Notes: a model not told the origin generated them from the sequence alone. A stretch of DNA of 64,000 nucleotides from Eustoma russellianum (GCA_036186865.1 AP025047.1:26491253-26555252), one strand, 5' to 3'. Counted from the first letter of the stretch, positions 22,335-33,987 are shown. Made by a program: numbers and translations.

Positions 22335-23897
22335 CTATGAGAGAGGCTTAGTCAATGGATCCGCTATGTTATTGTTTGTGTCAACTTTGCATATCTTGAC
22401 ATGTCCTCTATCGATGATGTCTCGAATGAGATGGTAGCGTCTGAGTATATGTTCAGATCTCTGATGAGACCTAGGCTCTTTTGCTTGTGCTATGGCGCCA
22501 TTGTTGTCACAATAAATGTCCACAGGATTTGCAATGCTAGGTACTACTCCTAGCTCAGTGATGAACTTCTTCAACCAAACTGCTTCCTTAGCTGCATCTG
22601 ATGCTGCTATATACTCAGCCTCTGTTGTAGAATCAGCCACAGTGCTTTGTTTTGAACTCTTCCAACTAACAGCTCCACCACTCAATGTGAATACAAAACC
22701 AGACTGCTATCTGAAATCATCTATGTTGGTTTGAAAACTAGCATCTGTGTAACCATTTACAACTAACTCGTCATCCAAACCTCCATAAACCAAGAATACT
22801 TCTTTAGTCCTTCTGAGGTACTTAAGAATATTCTTGACAGCTGTCCAGTGACCTTCACCGGGGTCAGCTTGATATCTACTCGTTGTGCTCAATGGATATG
22901 AGACATCTGATTTAGTATATAACATGGCATACATGATCGATCCTATAGCAGAAGCATAAGGAATTTTATTCATTCGATCTCGCTCATCAGATGTCTGAGG
23001 ACATTGATTCTTGCTAAGATGAATGCCATGAGACATAGGCAGAAATCCTTTCTTGGACTCTTGCATGTTGAACCTTTTCAACATTTTATCTATGTATGTA
23101 CTCTGACTCAAGCCTATTATGCTTTTAGATCTATCTCTATAGATCTTGATACCAAGGATATAGGCAGCCTCACCCAAGTCATTCATTGAAAATGAATTCC
23201 CTAACCAAGCCTTAACCTTTTGCAAGATAGGGATATCATTCCCTATAAGCAATAACTCATCCACATATAAGACCAAAAACACTACTGCACTCCCACTAAC
23301 CATCTTGTAAACACAAGCTTCATCTTCATTCTTGATGAAACCAAAGTTCTTAACTGTTTCATCAAAAATAAGATTCCAGCTTCGAGATGCTTGCTTCAAT
23401 CCATAGATGGACCTTTGAAGCTTGCAAACCTTCCTTGAATTCTCAGGATTTACAAAACCCTCAGGTTGTGTCATGTACACATCCTCGAGTAAATTTCCAT
23501 TAAGGAAAGCAGTTTTGACATCCATTTGCCATATCTCATAATCATAGTATGCTGCAATGGCAAGGAGTATTCGAATAGACTTAAGCATAGCTACTGGTGA
23601 AAAGGTTTCATCATAGTCTATACCATGAGTTTGCTTGAAACCTTTAGCCACGAGCCTTGCTTTGTAGGTTTGCACATTTCCATCCATGTCAGTTTTCTTC
23701 TTGAAAACCCATTTGCAACCAATAGTCTTAATACCCTCTGGAGGATCAATTAAAGACCAAACTTGGTTATCAAACATGGATTGCATCTCAGAATTCATGG
23801 CTCTAAGCCATTTATCTGAATTTGGACCAGACACAGCTTCCTGATAGGTAGTAGGCTCATCTTGATCTATGAGCATAACTTCACTATCATCTGTCAC
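22335..23897 (-). pseudogene. Copia-B pol: RT and RNase H
   Basis: RT begins with the GPNSDKWLRAMNSEMQSM linker, then GCKWVFKKKTDMDG, KARLVAKGFKQTHGIDYDET, QMDVKTAFLNGNL and GLKQASRSWN. The catalytic box reads LYVDELLLI where the family has YVDD, so the second aspartate is glutamate. RNase H follows with GYTDASFQ, then after a stop near 22690 GGAVSWKSSKQSTVADSTTE, YIAASDAAKEAVW and IYCDNNGAIA, ending IADPLTKPL. Apart from that break the frame is long and open (22707-23897), so decay is moderate. Confidence 0.88.
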
Positions 23898-24001
23898 AAG
23901 AAATCCATATCACTCTGGCTGACGATGTATCCTATCAGATCTGTGTTGGACTTGTGTTACATTTTCAGGCTCCATAATTGTTTGTGGTTCTAAAATTGTC
24001 T

Positions 24002-25054
24002 CTAAAGACGGTTCAACGATATCTTGTGGAACTTGAGTTCCTTAAGTTGTACTATACTCCCACTAGTTATCTTGGAGAGAAACTCTTTTTCCAAAAAGAC
24101 TCCATTTCGAGCAACAAACACTTTGTTCTCTGAGGGAATATAGAAATAGTACCCTTTAGTTTCTTTAGGATACCCCACAAAAATACATGTGATAGATTTT
24201 GGAGCTAGCTTATCTGACACTAATCTTTTCACATAAGCTTCACAACCCCAAATCTTAAGAAAAGACAAACTGGGTCTCTTACCAGTCCATATCTCATATG
24301 GTGTCTTTTCAACCGCTTTAGATGGTACACGGTTCAAAATAAATGCAGCTGTCTCCAAGGCATAACCCCAAAAAGATAAAGGAAGATCTACCCGACCCAT
24401 CATATATCGAACCATATCTAATAAAGTTCGATTTCTCTTTTTAGAAACACCATTCCATTGTGGAGTTCCTGGAGGTGTCAACTAAGAAACGATTCCACAA
24501 TTTCTTAGATGTTGGTCAAATTCTTGGCTCAAATATTCACCACCTTGATCTGATCGAAGCATTTTAATTGTCTTACCAAGTTGATTTTGTACTTCATTTT
24601 GAAAAGTTCTAAACCTTTCAAAAGACTCATGCTTATGTTTCATTAGGTAGACATAGCCATACCTACTGAAATCATCAGTAAAAGTAATGAAATACTGAAA
24701 TCCTCCTCTGGCACTAATGCTGATTGGGCCGCATACATCTGTATGTACCAAGCCTAATAAGTCATCAGCCCTTTCAGTATGTCCAGTAAAAGGGGTATTT
24801 GTCATTTTTCCAAGCAAACAAGACTCGCAATTTTCAAATGATTCAAAATCAAATGAATCTAATAATCCATCTTGATGGAGTTTCAATACGCGCTTCTCAT
24901 TTATATGGCTAAGGTGACAATGCCATAAATATGCAGGGTTTAATTCATTTGTCTTAGTTCTCTTTGAAGATATGTTATAAATATTACCGTTATTGGAATC
25001 ATCAAGGTTAAGGACATAAATGCCATTATAATTACTTGCAATACAATAAAGCAA
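24002..25054 (-). pseudogene. Copia-B pol: integrase
   Basis: Integrase would insert the cDNA into the chromosome. The zinc-binding GAG-pre-integrase part shows LWHCHLSHINEKRVLKL and CESCLLGKM. The catalytic core has HTDVCGPIS and FTDDFSRYGYVY, then SDQGGEYLS. An in-frame stop at 24482 interrupts the core just before LTPPGTPQWNG. The expected catalytic glutamate of GVSER reads lysine (GVSKKRNRTL), a G-to-A type change that alone should abolish activity. The C-terminal part has YEIWTGKRPSLSFLKIWGC and FVGYPKETKGYYFY. Confidence 0.87.
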
Positions 25055-25064
25055 GTCATTTTTA

Positions 25065-26255
25065 TCAAAAAATAGAACACTTTTTATTTTTAATTAAAAA
25101 TGAATAACCTTCATCATCCAAAACAGATACTGAAATAAGATTCCTACTCATAGTAGGAACATAAAAGCAATTGTTTAAAACTAACAAAAGCCCATTGGGC
25201 AAGACAAGCTCATAGGTCCCTACAGCTATAGCAGCAACTCTTGCTCTATTGCCAACACGTAGGTCCATCTCGCCCTTCTTCAGCATCCTACTCCTTTTGA
25301 GCCCCTGCATATTTGTACAAATATAGGATCCACATCCAGTATCTAATACCCAGGAAGAAGAAGTAGATAAATTAATTTCTATAACATAAATACCTGAAGA
25401 TGTAGTCGCACTACCCTTCAGCTTCTTCAACTCCTCCAAATAAACATCACAATTTCTTTTCCAATGCCCATGCTTGTTGCGATGGAAACAACTTCCTTCC
25501 TTAGGAACCTTTGCCTTGGGACCAGGTTTCGGTTTGGCTTGACCCTTGGACCCTTTTGCACCCTTCGCATTTTTGGGCTTACCCTTGCCTTTACCTTTCT
25601 TTTTCATAGGCTTGATATTGACACTCAATACATGGGTAGACTTTTTGATATTCCCCTCAGCAGTTTTGAGCATACCGTGTAGCTCAGGTATGGACTTTTC
25701 CATATTATTCATATTGTAGTTCATAACGAACTGAGAAAAACTGCTAGGTAAAGAGTGTAGGATCAAATCCGTAGCGAGTTCCAAACTCAGGGGATATCCG
25801 AGTTTTGCAAGGTGATCTATATAGCCTTTCATCTTTAAAACATGAGCGCTAACAGATTCACCTTCAGACATCTTACAGTCAAAAAGTGCAATGGCGGTGT
25901 CGAACCTATCCTGCCTAGCCTGTTGTTGGAAAGCTTGTTTGAGATGCACACTCATCTCATAAGCTTCTAAGTGTTCCAGATCTTTCTGAAGTCCTGAACA
26001 CATAGTTGCCAACATAAGACATCCTATGCCGTTTGAATCTTCCACATGCTTCTTATACTTGTTCTTAACAGCAACAGAAGCATCAGCAGGAGGTGGTTCA
26101 GGGACAGGGTCATCGAGCACGTAGGACTTCTTTTCTTGCTTGAGAACGATTCTCAAGTTTCGAAACCAATCAACAAAATTAGTCCCACATTCTTTTAATT
26201 TTTCCTTCTCAAGGATTGATCGCAGCGATAAGGTGGAATTGTTATTAGCAGCCAT
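25065..26255 (-). pseudogene. Copia-B gag-protease
   Basis: An open frame of 396 codons starts at ATG 26255. The N-terminal part is copia gag (NFVDWFRNLRIVLKQEKKSY). A Lys/Gly/Pro-rich basic stretch follows (KGKGKGKPKNAKGAKGSKGQ). The knuckle reads CFHRNKHGHWKRNC, with the second cysteine replaced (CFHC expected). The aspartic protease active site reads VLDTGCGSYICT. The frame ends at a TGA in a run of T at 25066-25072, where a one-base slip separates it from integrase. That slip is probably decay, since gag and pol share one frame in most relatives. Confidence 0.87.
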
Positions 26256-27937
26256 TTATGATCTATAAAACAAGCAAAGTAACACTTTATTAATAATGAG
26301 GTTAAAATTTATAAAACTCTCACTAAAACATAACCCTCAAAAGAAATATTTTAGTGAGCTAAGATCCATATTTGATTTGATTCTAAACTCAGCTTTGGCA
26401 TGACGGTTAAAATTAAGTTATTTAGGTAGGTAACTTCTTTACCAATTACATCTCATGTAACTCTTAGAATTTATGGAATAATGACATCATATATCATTGT
26501 ATGTTAGATTCCATCTAATGCCTTGGGCCCAAAACCGTTTTGATAGCCCAATTAAGTCTAACCAATTTTAAACATATGAGTAGCACTATTACTCATCCTA
26601 TGTAGCTAGGAATGTTTAAAGTACATTGCTTTAGCAATACCTACTTTAATACAATCCCAGTTTTAATAGGTGTTTAAGACATGGATGGCATAAAGACTTA
26701 AATTATTGATGAGGGTTCAACTTAGTTTATGTCTTGCATTGCATATCATTATATCGTAGCATCCTATATGTATATATAATCTATCATCCACGCATTTCAT
26801 ACAAAATGATAAATATGTAAACGTGACATAGCATGGCCAAACTAAATATGATCTTCATGAGACCAGATGAAGATCATAAAGGAAACCCTATGTGAAAGAC
26901 TTCCTATTACAACATTTGCAATGATACATATCTTCTTGTCTTGAGCTCGTGTCTCCATCTCCATGGAATCCACTCGTCCTTGGTAAGTGTCGCCATCAAC
27001 ATTTTTGTAGCTTGATTCTTCATTTATTACAATAATAAAGAAAAACCTAACTAATTGTATAATAAAATACAACAAAAACTACAGCGGCACGCAGGCCATA
27101 AAAACCCAAAACAGAAGTATGACTAAGTCAATCACATAGGTCCTGAGGCCATGCTATGCACCATGCAAAGACATCTACAATTATAATATATTTTACACAA
27201 ACATATTATAACAAATAAATATATATTGACATTCTTAATGTCACGGTAACGAACTATAGGGCGTATGCATACGGGGTCGAGGGGCAGCGCCCCTCGAAGC
27301 CAAACAGAAAGTATCAATCGCATTGATAATTTTCTTTTCGAAACCCTAACACAGACGCGTCAATCATATTAACGATCTTACTGTTTTGATTACGTGTAAA
27401 CCCTTATAGAAGCATCGATCGAATCGATGGTTGTCATTCGCAAACCTTAAAACAGAATATCAATCAAATCGATAATCTTCATCCGAAACCAGAAATCAAA
27501 ATCATCATCGAATTGATAATCTGTCTTTCAAAACACGAAAACAGAACCATCAATCGGTTGTTCATATTGATATAAACATAATCGTTTTTGATCATCTCAT
27601 GAAAAACGAAAACTTTATATCACATATAACAATCTCGAATTATAACATCTGATGAAAACGAATTGAAAACATCAATCCGCTATCACCAGATGAGATTCGA
27701 ATAAGGTTTTACATATATCGTGTGATTATATCTAATATAAACAGAATCGGTTTTGATCATCATATGAAAAACGATTACCGCCGTATACAAATCATCTCAT
27801 GAAAAAGAATTGAAAAACATCATTCTTCTGTCATCATATGAAATCCGAATTACTGTTTTATACATATCATGCCATACGAAAAACAGTAAACATATAATCA
27901 CATAAGCATGATATAATCGATTTAAACGAAATCAACA
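26256..27937 (-). other. Copia-B leader, non-coding
   Basis: This ~1.7-kb region between PBS and gag has no supported gene. The half next to the PBS (27320-27900) consists of diverged tandem words, on the plus strand ATCAATCGAATCGATAATCT-type and CATCATATGAAAAACGA-type units repeated every ~50-70 bp. The gag-proximal half shows nothing I can classify. Confidence 0.6.
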
Positions 27938-27953
27938 AGTGGCTCTGATACCA
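27938..27953 (-). other. Copia-B primer-binding site
   Basis: The minus strand reads GTGGTATCAGAGCCAC directly inside the 5' LTR, complementary to initiator methionine tRNA. Confidence 0.85.
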
Positions 27954-27954
27954 C

Positions 27955-29345
27955 TGTTAGGAAACTAGTCGAGATCACTGCCAAAATCTCTTATTTCCTA
28001 CCAAGGATCCATGTTGTTCGTTTAATTCGACAAAAGAAATCAAAAATTTCCTCCGTAGATTCGAAATCTGTAGATGGAAGCAGTGCGAAATCACGAACAC
28101 CCTCTGTCGGTATCCACATGAACGCTTCCACCCGGAGTGCTAGCTCTTCAAACGGCGCAGCTGAAGAACTCGTTTTTCACAAAAACGATTCTAGGATCTT
28201 TCATTTTCTGTTATTTCGTTTTTACTGATTACTTGGTGTACGAGATACGCCAAGCTACATACATATATATAGATATCAAAATCAGATTCCAGATCGAATT
28301 TATTAACGTCTATCATAATCCGTACCAGATACGGATTCTGTTAGGAATAGATAAAACCAATCAAAATCCATATCAGATATGCATTCTTTGTTATTATCCG
28401 ATGATATAAATATATATACATAAAAAAACAAAATTAATAATAATAATAATTAATATCCAATATTAATATTATTAATATTAAAAACGATAATAATAATAAT
28501 AATAAATATCCAACATTAATATTATTAATATTATTAATCTCAGCCATACGCATTCTTGTGTGTGACCCGATAGGCCCATATTAATTGGCAGTTAATTAAA
28601 TCTCTATTAAACCAACAAGTCATAATTGGCCTCTAGCAAGACATTACAACTACCCAATTAATACGAGTAAAGTCCAACTAGCCTAATAATAGTACATGAA
28701 TTAATCCCTTTGTCACACGATATCTAGTTTGAACATAAGTCACGGTCAGCGTCATACTTATATAGTTCAAACATATGATTACTCGATCTCTAAGTAGACT
28801 GATAAAGCAAATGATATTGATCACACTATCAATTCATTTGAGCACGGCCATGCATTCACAGTCTCACTAATCGAGGGGCCCAAAAATATCTCTCTCAAAA
28901 GAGAGGGACAAATTTTATCTTGATTGTTCAATATCCTCTACATAATTTCTATCACATTCAATCATGACCTTTATTATTATCCAGTTATGGATAACGTTTG
29001 ATCGTGTCAAAATATAATAGTCCTTATGTTGGAAACTATGACAATCTCAAGTCAAAGGATCAAAACATGACTATCATGAGATTTACTTATGACGCTAATC
29101 CATGTAGCAATCTCATGATGGGTCTATCCAATACACTGTTCTCTAACAAGTATCTATGAGATTGATTCATATCACCATACACATAATCATCTCATGATTA
29201 TCAAATCAATACTCATACTGATTATAAATTATTTTATCTCTATAACAATAATGAATCAGGGACATATATCAAAATTGTGTAACATACTAACCAACAATAA
29301 TGATAATAAAACCTCTTTTATTAATAATAAATACATAACATAAAT
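27955..29345 (-). repeat. Copia-B 5' LTR, outer end truncated
   Basis: It matches the 3' LTR from CCTAACA (27955) outward but lacks about the first 35-39 bp, including TGTTAGTGTATGTGCCC. Homology ends at CATAACATAAATA and the duplicated LINE-D segment begins at 29347. The two LTRs differ at roughly one to two bases per hundred by eye, so the insertion is fairly young. Confidence 0.85.
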
Positions 29346-29346
29346 A

Positions 29347-29548
29347 ACGGACTTTCCAACCACCTACTGACTTTTGTCAAAGTTAACCAATTGTCCTGAA
29401 GCCGACTGATAGGTATCCAAAAATTGGAGAAATTTGTGCATGCTCGCAAGGTTGCCATTTAGAAATATCACTAGATCATCTGCAAATCCCAATGAGTTAT
29501 CGGTGGTACCCGTCCCACATGAAAGCCACGCAACTCACCCGAACTTAT
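29347..29548 (-). repeat. LINE-D segment duplicated across Copia-B, right copy
   Basis: Near-identical to 20613-20815. It has a one-base deletion (CCCAATGAG against CCCAAATGAG) that breaks the RT frame beside the FADD block, which stays open in the left copy. Confidence 0.88.
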
Positions 29549-31520
29549 CAACCCTTTAATGCCACGTGAAAAACCTTCTGAGACCAAAATAAATAACGAT
29601 GATGATAATTGATCACCATGTTTTACCCCCTGTGTGACAGGGAAGAACCAAATTTGATTAAAAGTTGACCATTGATAGGGATGAGCAACGAGTAGCAGCT
29701 AGGTTATTCAATATGATCCACACAAGCTTAGCGTCAAAACCAAATTTGACTAAAAGTTGACGAAGATATGTCGAATCCACTCTGTCAAAAGCTTTTGCCA
29801 TGTCTAATTTAACTATAACATGACCTCCACGTACATTCTTATCTAACATGTGTACCATTTCTTGAGCTAGCAAAATGTGGCCAGTGATACCACGGCCTTT
29901 TAAAAATCTTGCCTACTCCGGAGAAATAAGTCGTGGTAGAAAAACTGATAAACGCGTCGCCAATAGATGTGTAATTATCTTGGCCAAAGAATTTGTCAAG
30001 CAAATAGGTCGGAAGTTGTTAAATGATTGAGGATTTGGTACCTTTGGAATAAGGGTAATAAGAGATGCAGCAAGTTGATTGGGAGGTGTAACTCCAAGAA
30101 AGAATTCCTGAACAGCCTTATGTACATCAAATTTAATTACAGACCAGAATCTGCGATAAAATGAGCCTGGGAAACCATCTGGACCTGCTGCACTGGTAGG
30201 ACTAAGATCCCAAACAGCACCCTGAACTTCTTGAAGATCAAGCAATGCAAGGAGTGCTGCATTGTCTTCCTGCATTAAAATAGTGGGAATATATTGAAGC
30301 AAAGAAGAAGGATGCGTCAGTGTTTCTGCAGTGACCAATTTTTGATAGTAGCGAATTGCTTCCTGTTCAATGTCTGTAGTACTTTGATACTCCTCACCAT
30401 GTGAATCAACAATTCTAGGGATTGTTTGACGATGTCGTTTGTCCTTGACAATTTGGTGATAATAACAGGTGTTAGCATCACCCTCTTTCATCCATTTTAC
30501 ATTGACTTTTTGCTTCCAAAACAACGTTGCTCGATGTTGCCGTTGCTTCAAATTTGCCATATTTCTATGATATAACTTACAGGACTCAGCAGATGGATGG
30601 CTGTCATATTCCTTTTCACATGGAAGGGTCTCTGATTCAGCATATGCAATGGCGTCAAAGATATTGCCAAACACATCCTTATTCCATTGCCTCAAATTTT
30701 TTTAAGCTGTGGTAGCTTAGAATAGAATCCTCGCATACTGCCAAACGTGTCATAAGACTGCCAGTGATGAGAGACAAAGCGATCAAAATCTGAATGTGTG
30801 GCCCATGCATCCAAGTTTCGAAAGGCTGCTGAAGTGACAGATCTGTCAGCTGAACATTCAAGATTAATCGGACAATGGTCCGACTGAGGTGTTGATAGGA
30901 AACTGCAGTAAACAAATCAAAGAAGCTAGACGAACAGAGGTATCTATCCAATCTACGCCATACCCGGCGCAGTCCTCTCCCATCACTCCAGGTAAATGTT
31001 GAACCTTGATAATTAATAGGCTTAAGTGAACAAGAGGATATACAACCGTTAAAGTCTTGTAATTTCTAAGAGGTGGAGAAGATCGACCTTTATGCTCTTC
31101 TAGCGATAAGAATGCATTAAAATCTCCTCCTAGCAGCCAAGGGACATCAAGCTCAGCATATATTGCTACTATATCTTCCCAGAGAGGACGACGTGATGCA
31201 ACAGAGTGCAATCCATATACAAAAGTACAGCAAAAAATATCTCATGTTGGGATCCACTGAAAATGCATGGAGTGATTTTGAACCCCCATACGATCCCTTT
31301 CCAGACACAGAAAAGCAGCACTCCAGAAAATCCATATTTTATCCTGACAAACTAAGACTGCCTATGTGAAACCAAATTTTAGACGATAAAGTACCAACGA
31401 TGATGGCCTTGATTTAGGCTCAATAATAACTAAGATATGCAAGTTATAATGACACGACAACGATAATAGACGTTGAATTGAAGTACGAATACCAAGAACA
31501 TTCCAAATCATAATCTTCAC
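29549..31520 (-). pseudogene. LINE-D ORF2, N-terminal part
   Basis: ORF2 begins at ~31520, where the start codon of the family ATGA overlap reads GTGA. The endonuclease motifs are IWNVLGIRTSI, IIEPK and LLGGDFNAF (~31120), followed by TWSDG-like and VWRRLDRYL-type text at ~31000-30940. The RT part is best preserved at 30695-29913 (WMKEGDANTCYYHQIVKDKR, WDLSPTSAAGPDGFPGSFYR, LITLIPKVPNPQSFNNFRPI), then a stop, KGRGITG and VKLDMAKAFDRVDSTYLRQL. It joins 20815 once Copia-B and the duplicate are set aside. Frameshifts near 30700, 30900 and 31200. Confidence 0.82.
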
Positions 31521-32318
31521 TTGGACGATAAACAATCAAAAGAATTTGAGAGAGCTGCCCTTGATCTTGTGACTGGTGGAGAGGCTGGATCCAGATTGCA
31601 CCATTGTCGACGAAAAAGGCATGGCGGTGCCTGGAACAGAGCATCTGAGGTCCTGTCCTCAGGAGTAGTTGCTTGATCTGTATGAATGGAGTTGTGATCA
31701 GGAGATATAACCGCATGAAGTATATCATTCAGAACTTCGGAAACAACAGTTGCTGCTGATTGATCTTCAATCTGCATCTCCTCCCGACCAAGCTGGTCTG
31801 GTTCAATCTCACTATCAGATACTGAGACTGGTTGTGGGTTATGAGCTATATCTGCAATGAAGCTATCATCAACTCCCTGAAGACGGGAGATATCCTGAAC
31901 ATATGAGACCATACGTGTTGCAGTCAAATCAGGCGATAGTAATAATGAAATATCAACGTTATCCTGCTGTCCAACCGGGTGTTGTTGTTTCTTAGGTGTC
32001 CATCGCTGCTCCAGAGTCTTGGATGGACCAGATGTAACTTCTTTTGCTTTCTGCTTTTCTGGAATGTCCTTGGGTTTCTGTGCATTGGTTGAATTCGCTG
32101 CATGACGGTCGCAAGCTGTAACCTTATGACCCAACCTGTAGCACTTCGTACAATATGAAGGCAAGTTCTCATATATCACCTCCTGATGGAGCACCCTGTT
32201 TAATGCATGAATAAAAACTCTAGATGGCAGCTCCTGTGAGACATCAATTTCGAAACACAAACGAGCAATGGAAGGTCGGAGAGACTCCGCAGAAGCAGTA
32301 TCCAGCTGTATTTTCTTC
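31517..32318 (-). pseudogene. LINE-D ORF1, C-terminal two thirds
   Basis: The N-terminal DUF4283 start is missing because the element is 5' truncated. What remains begins at the LDTASAESLRPSIARLCFE region, continues FEIDVSQELPSRVFIHA and YENLPSYCTKCYRLGHKVTAC (an intact CX2CX4HX4C knuckle), then QRWTPKKQQHP and DISRLQGVDDSFIAD. It ends PPVTRSRAALSNSFDCLSSK. From 32260 down to 31517 the frame is open. Confidence 0.85.
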
Positions 32319-32398
32319 CGTTATGTTTTACTTTATACATCTTGTTGTAATAAGGTTTTCCTCTGCCAAAAGTGAGGCTCCATCTCAATAAAATTTTC
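32319..32398 (+). mobile_element. LINE-E: ~80-bp LINE 3'-end scrap
   Basis: It matches the last 80 bases of the plus LINE at 3500-3565 (TATACATCTTGTTGTAATAAGG, then the stem-loop and CATCTCAATAAAAT). It is severely 5' truncated, lies in opposite orientation to LINE-D and leads straight into a TA microsatellite. Confidence 0.7.
32360..32377 (+). promoter_or_regulatory. LINE-E 3'-terminal stem-loop
   Basis: CCTCTGCCAAAAGTGAGG, with a CCTC/GAGG stem and 10-base loop. Confidence 0.5.
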
Positions 32399-32451
<53 letters not shown>

Positions 32452-32499
32452 GCATACTCATACATATACACATATATACATATATATATATAGATATAT
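32399..32499. repeat. TA/CATA microsatellite
   Basis: About 24 TA units followed by CATACA/CATATA-type runs link the LINE-E 3' end to the start of LINE-C. Confidence 0.9.
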
Positions 32500-32647
32500 G
32501 AAAAGATGCTCCCTTTTCGTCTGATGCGCGATCGACTGGAGATGGCAGAATAGCCGCTGCTGTCTTCTTCCGGCGCCTTCCATCCTCCCAACACTTCTGT
32601 CTCTAATTCCAATATGCTATTGTTTTCTTTTCTTGGCCACTTTTACA

Positions 32648-33987
32648 ATGGCAGGAATACAATCATCTCAAAACCCTGAAACCCGGCCATCATTGGAAAA
32701 CACGGTGCCTTCAAAAACGTTCGTGTCTCTTTTTACGTCCATATCCCAGACCATGGCGCCAAAGGTTATTCAAAGATTCAAGTGCAATCCAATGATCACT
32801 TTCACAGAAGAGGAAATTTAATCTTTGGCTGCTCCGTACTGTTTCACGTTGGTGGGCACTTTCTGGTACGGCCATCCACCATTGGCAACAATTCGTTCGG
32901 CAATGGATCGCATTTGTTTTTCCAAGGCTGTTAAGGTAGGACTGCTTGATTCAACTTATGTCCTGCCTCATTTTGATCACGAGCAAGATTACTTTCGCTG
33001 TTTTGCCCATCGAATTTGGATGATTTTTTGCAAGCATATGAGAATGACTAAATGGACGCCGGACTGTGATTCGGCCATTGAAGTTCCCATGGTTCCAATA
33101 TGGTTACTTTCCCAGGTCTCACAATTCATTTTAACACAAAAAGGTTTTGCTCTTTCAGATAGCCCAGATGGTTGGAACACCATTGAAGTTAGGCACTGCA
33201 ACCACGGCAACCAATCCCCTGTTGGTAGCCCGCATATGTATTGAACTTGACGTATCAAGGGAGTTACCGCAATGGGTTTATATTGAAGCTCCTACGCGGA
33301 TCATTACACAACAAGTTGAATATGAAGATTTGCCTCCATATTGTGCAAGTTGTTTTTGGTTGTGCACATTCAAGCCATTTGTGGGACACTGGACACACTT
33401 CCAGAACAGGGCCAACCACAAAAACAGGGTCCACAAGAGGAAAAGGGTCCAAAGCATACGGATAAGGGCAAAACACAGTGCTGGACGCCAAAACAAATGG
33501 CCCTAACCCAATCGTCCAAGTTGATGAGGCATTTGTTGTAATCAACTCTATCACATCGGAAGATAGGTTGCAGTCGACTCCAGCTGCAGTGGTCCTACCA
33601 CCTTCGCCGGATATGGCAGTGCTATCGGTGATCTCGAACGTCCAGGGTTTTTCTCGTTTACGTGGAATCGATGATTGTATTTTGGGTGATCCCCCAGTAA
33701 ATATAGAAGGTTCCACCTTCTCGGACAGCAAGTTAGTTATCCCGCTGAATGTTGATCAACTGGATGAGCAGGATTGTAATATTTACGATGCCATGTCAAA
33801 TCTATTTGAATCCACCTATTTAGATACAAGTCACAATATAGTACTGCAAGATCAACCTAGTTATCCGCAGCCCTCTGTTTCCCCAAGGATGCTACGACGA
33901 AATCATCAAACAATTCCTACATTGCCAAGAATAACCAGGTTACGTGGTGCTCACATCTCTAAATCATTTGATTCATTATCCTCATGA
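32648..33987 (+). pseudogene. LINE-C ORF1: DUF4283 protein, broken
   Basis: ATG 32648 opens MAGIQSSQ, followed by the DUF4283 core: FKCNPMITFTEEEI, then an in-frame TAA at 32819, SLAAPYCFTLVGTFWYGHPP, DYFRCFAHRIW and MTKWTPDCDSAIEVPMVPIW. After a frameshift near 33110 come VARICIELDVSRELPQWVYI and YEDLPPYCASC; the rest of the knuckle is garbled. A second shift leads to WTPKQ and the open tail 33478-33987 with GFSRLRGIDDCILGD and PRITRLRGAHISKSFDSLSS. The role is RNA binding for the LINE. Confidence 0.83.
33984..33987 (+). promoter_or_regulatory. ATGA overlap of ORF1 stop and ORF2 start (LINE-C)
   Basis: ATG at 33984-33986 starts ORF2 (MKILIWNVRG) and TGA at 33985-33987 ends ORF1. Confidence 0.75.

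Larger units (their letters stand above)
20816..29345 (-). mobile_element. Copia-B: Ty1/copia element with gag and pol
   Basis: Reading leftward: 5' LTR (29345-27955, outer end truncated), PBS, ~1.7-kb leader, gag-protease, integrase, RT-RNase H, PPT and 3' LTR (22266-20816). Domain order PR-IN-RT-RH defines Ty1/copia. It split LINE-D. All coding parts are damaged, and integrase and RT active-site residues are changed. I do not assign a lineage; it is not of the Sirevirus type because the LTR is ~1.4 kb, has no palindromes and there is no coiled-coil gag tail. Confidence 0.88.
29347..32318 (-). mobile_element. LINE-D, 5' half
   Basis: This is the remainder of LINE-D: RT fingers and palm, endonuclease and most of ORF1. 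The 5' end is truncated within ORF1 at about 32318, where a plus-strand LINE 3'-end fragment begins. Confidence 0.85.

Noticed and set aside
25065..25075. Programmed frameshift at the T-run between Copia-B protease and integrase
   Set aside because: Most plant copia elements use one gag-pol frame. A one-base loss in a homopolymer of a decayed copy is the simpler reading.
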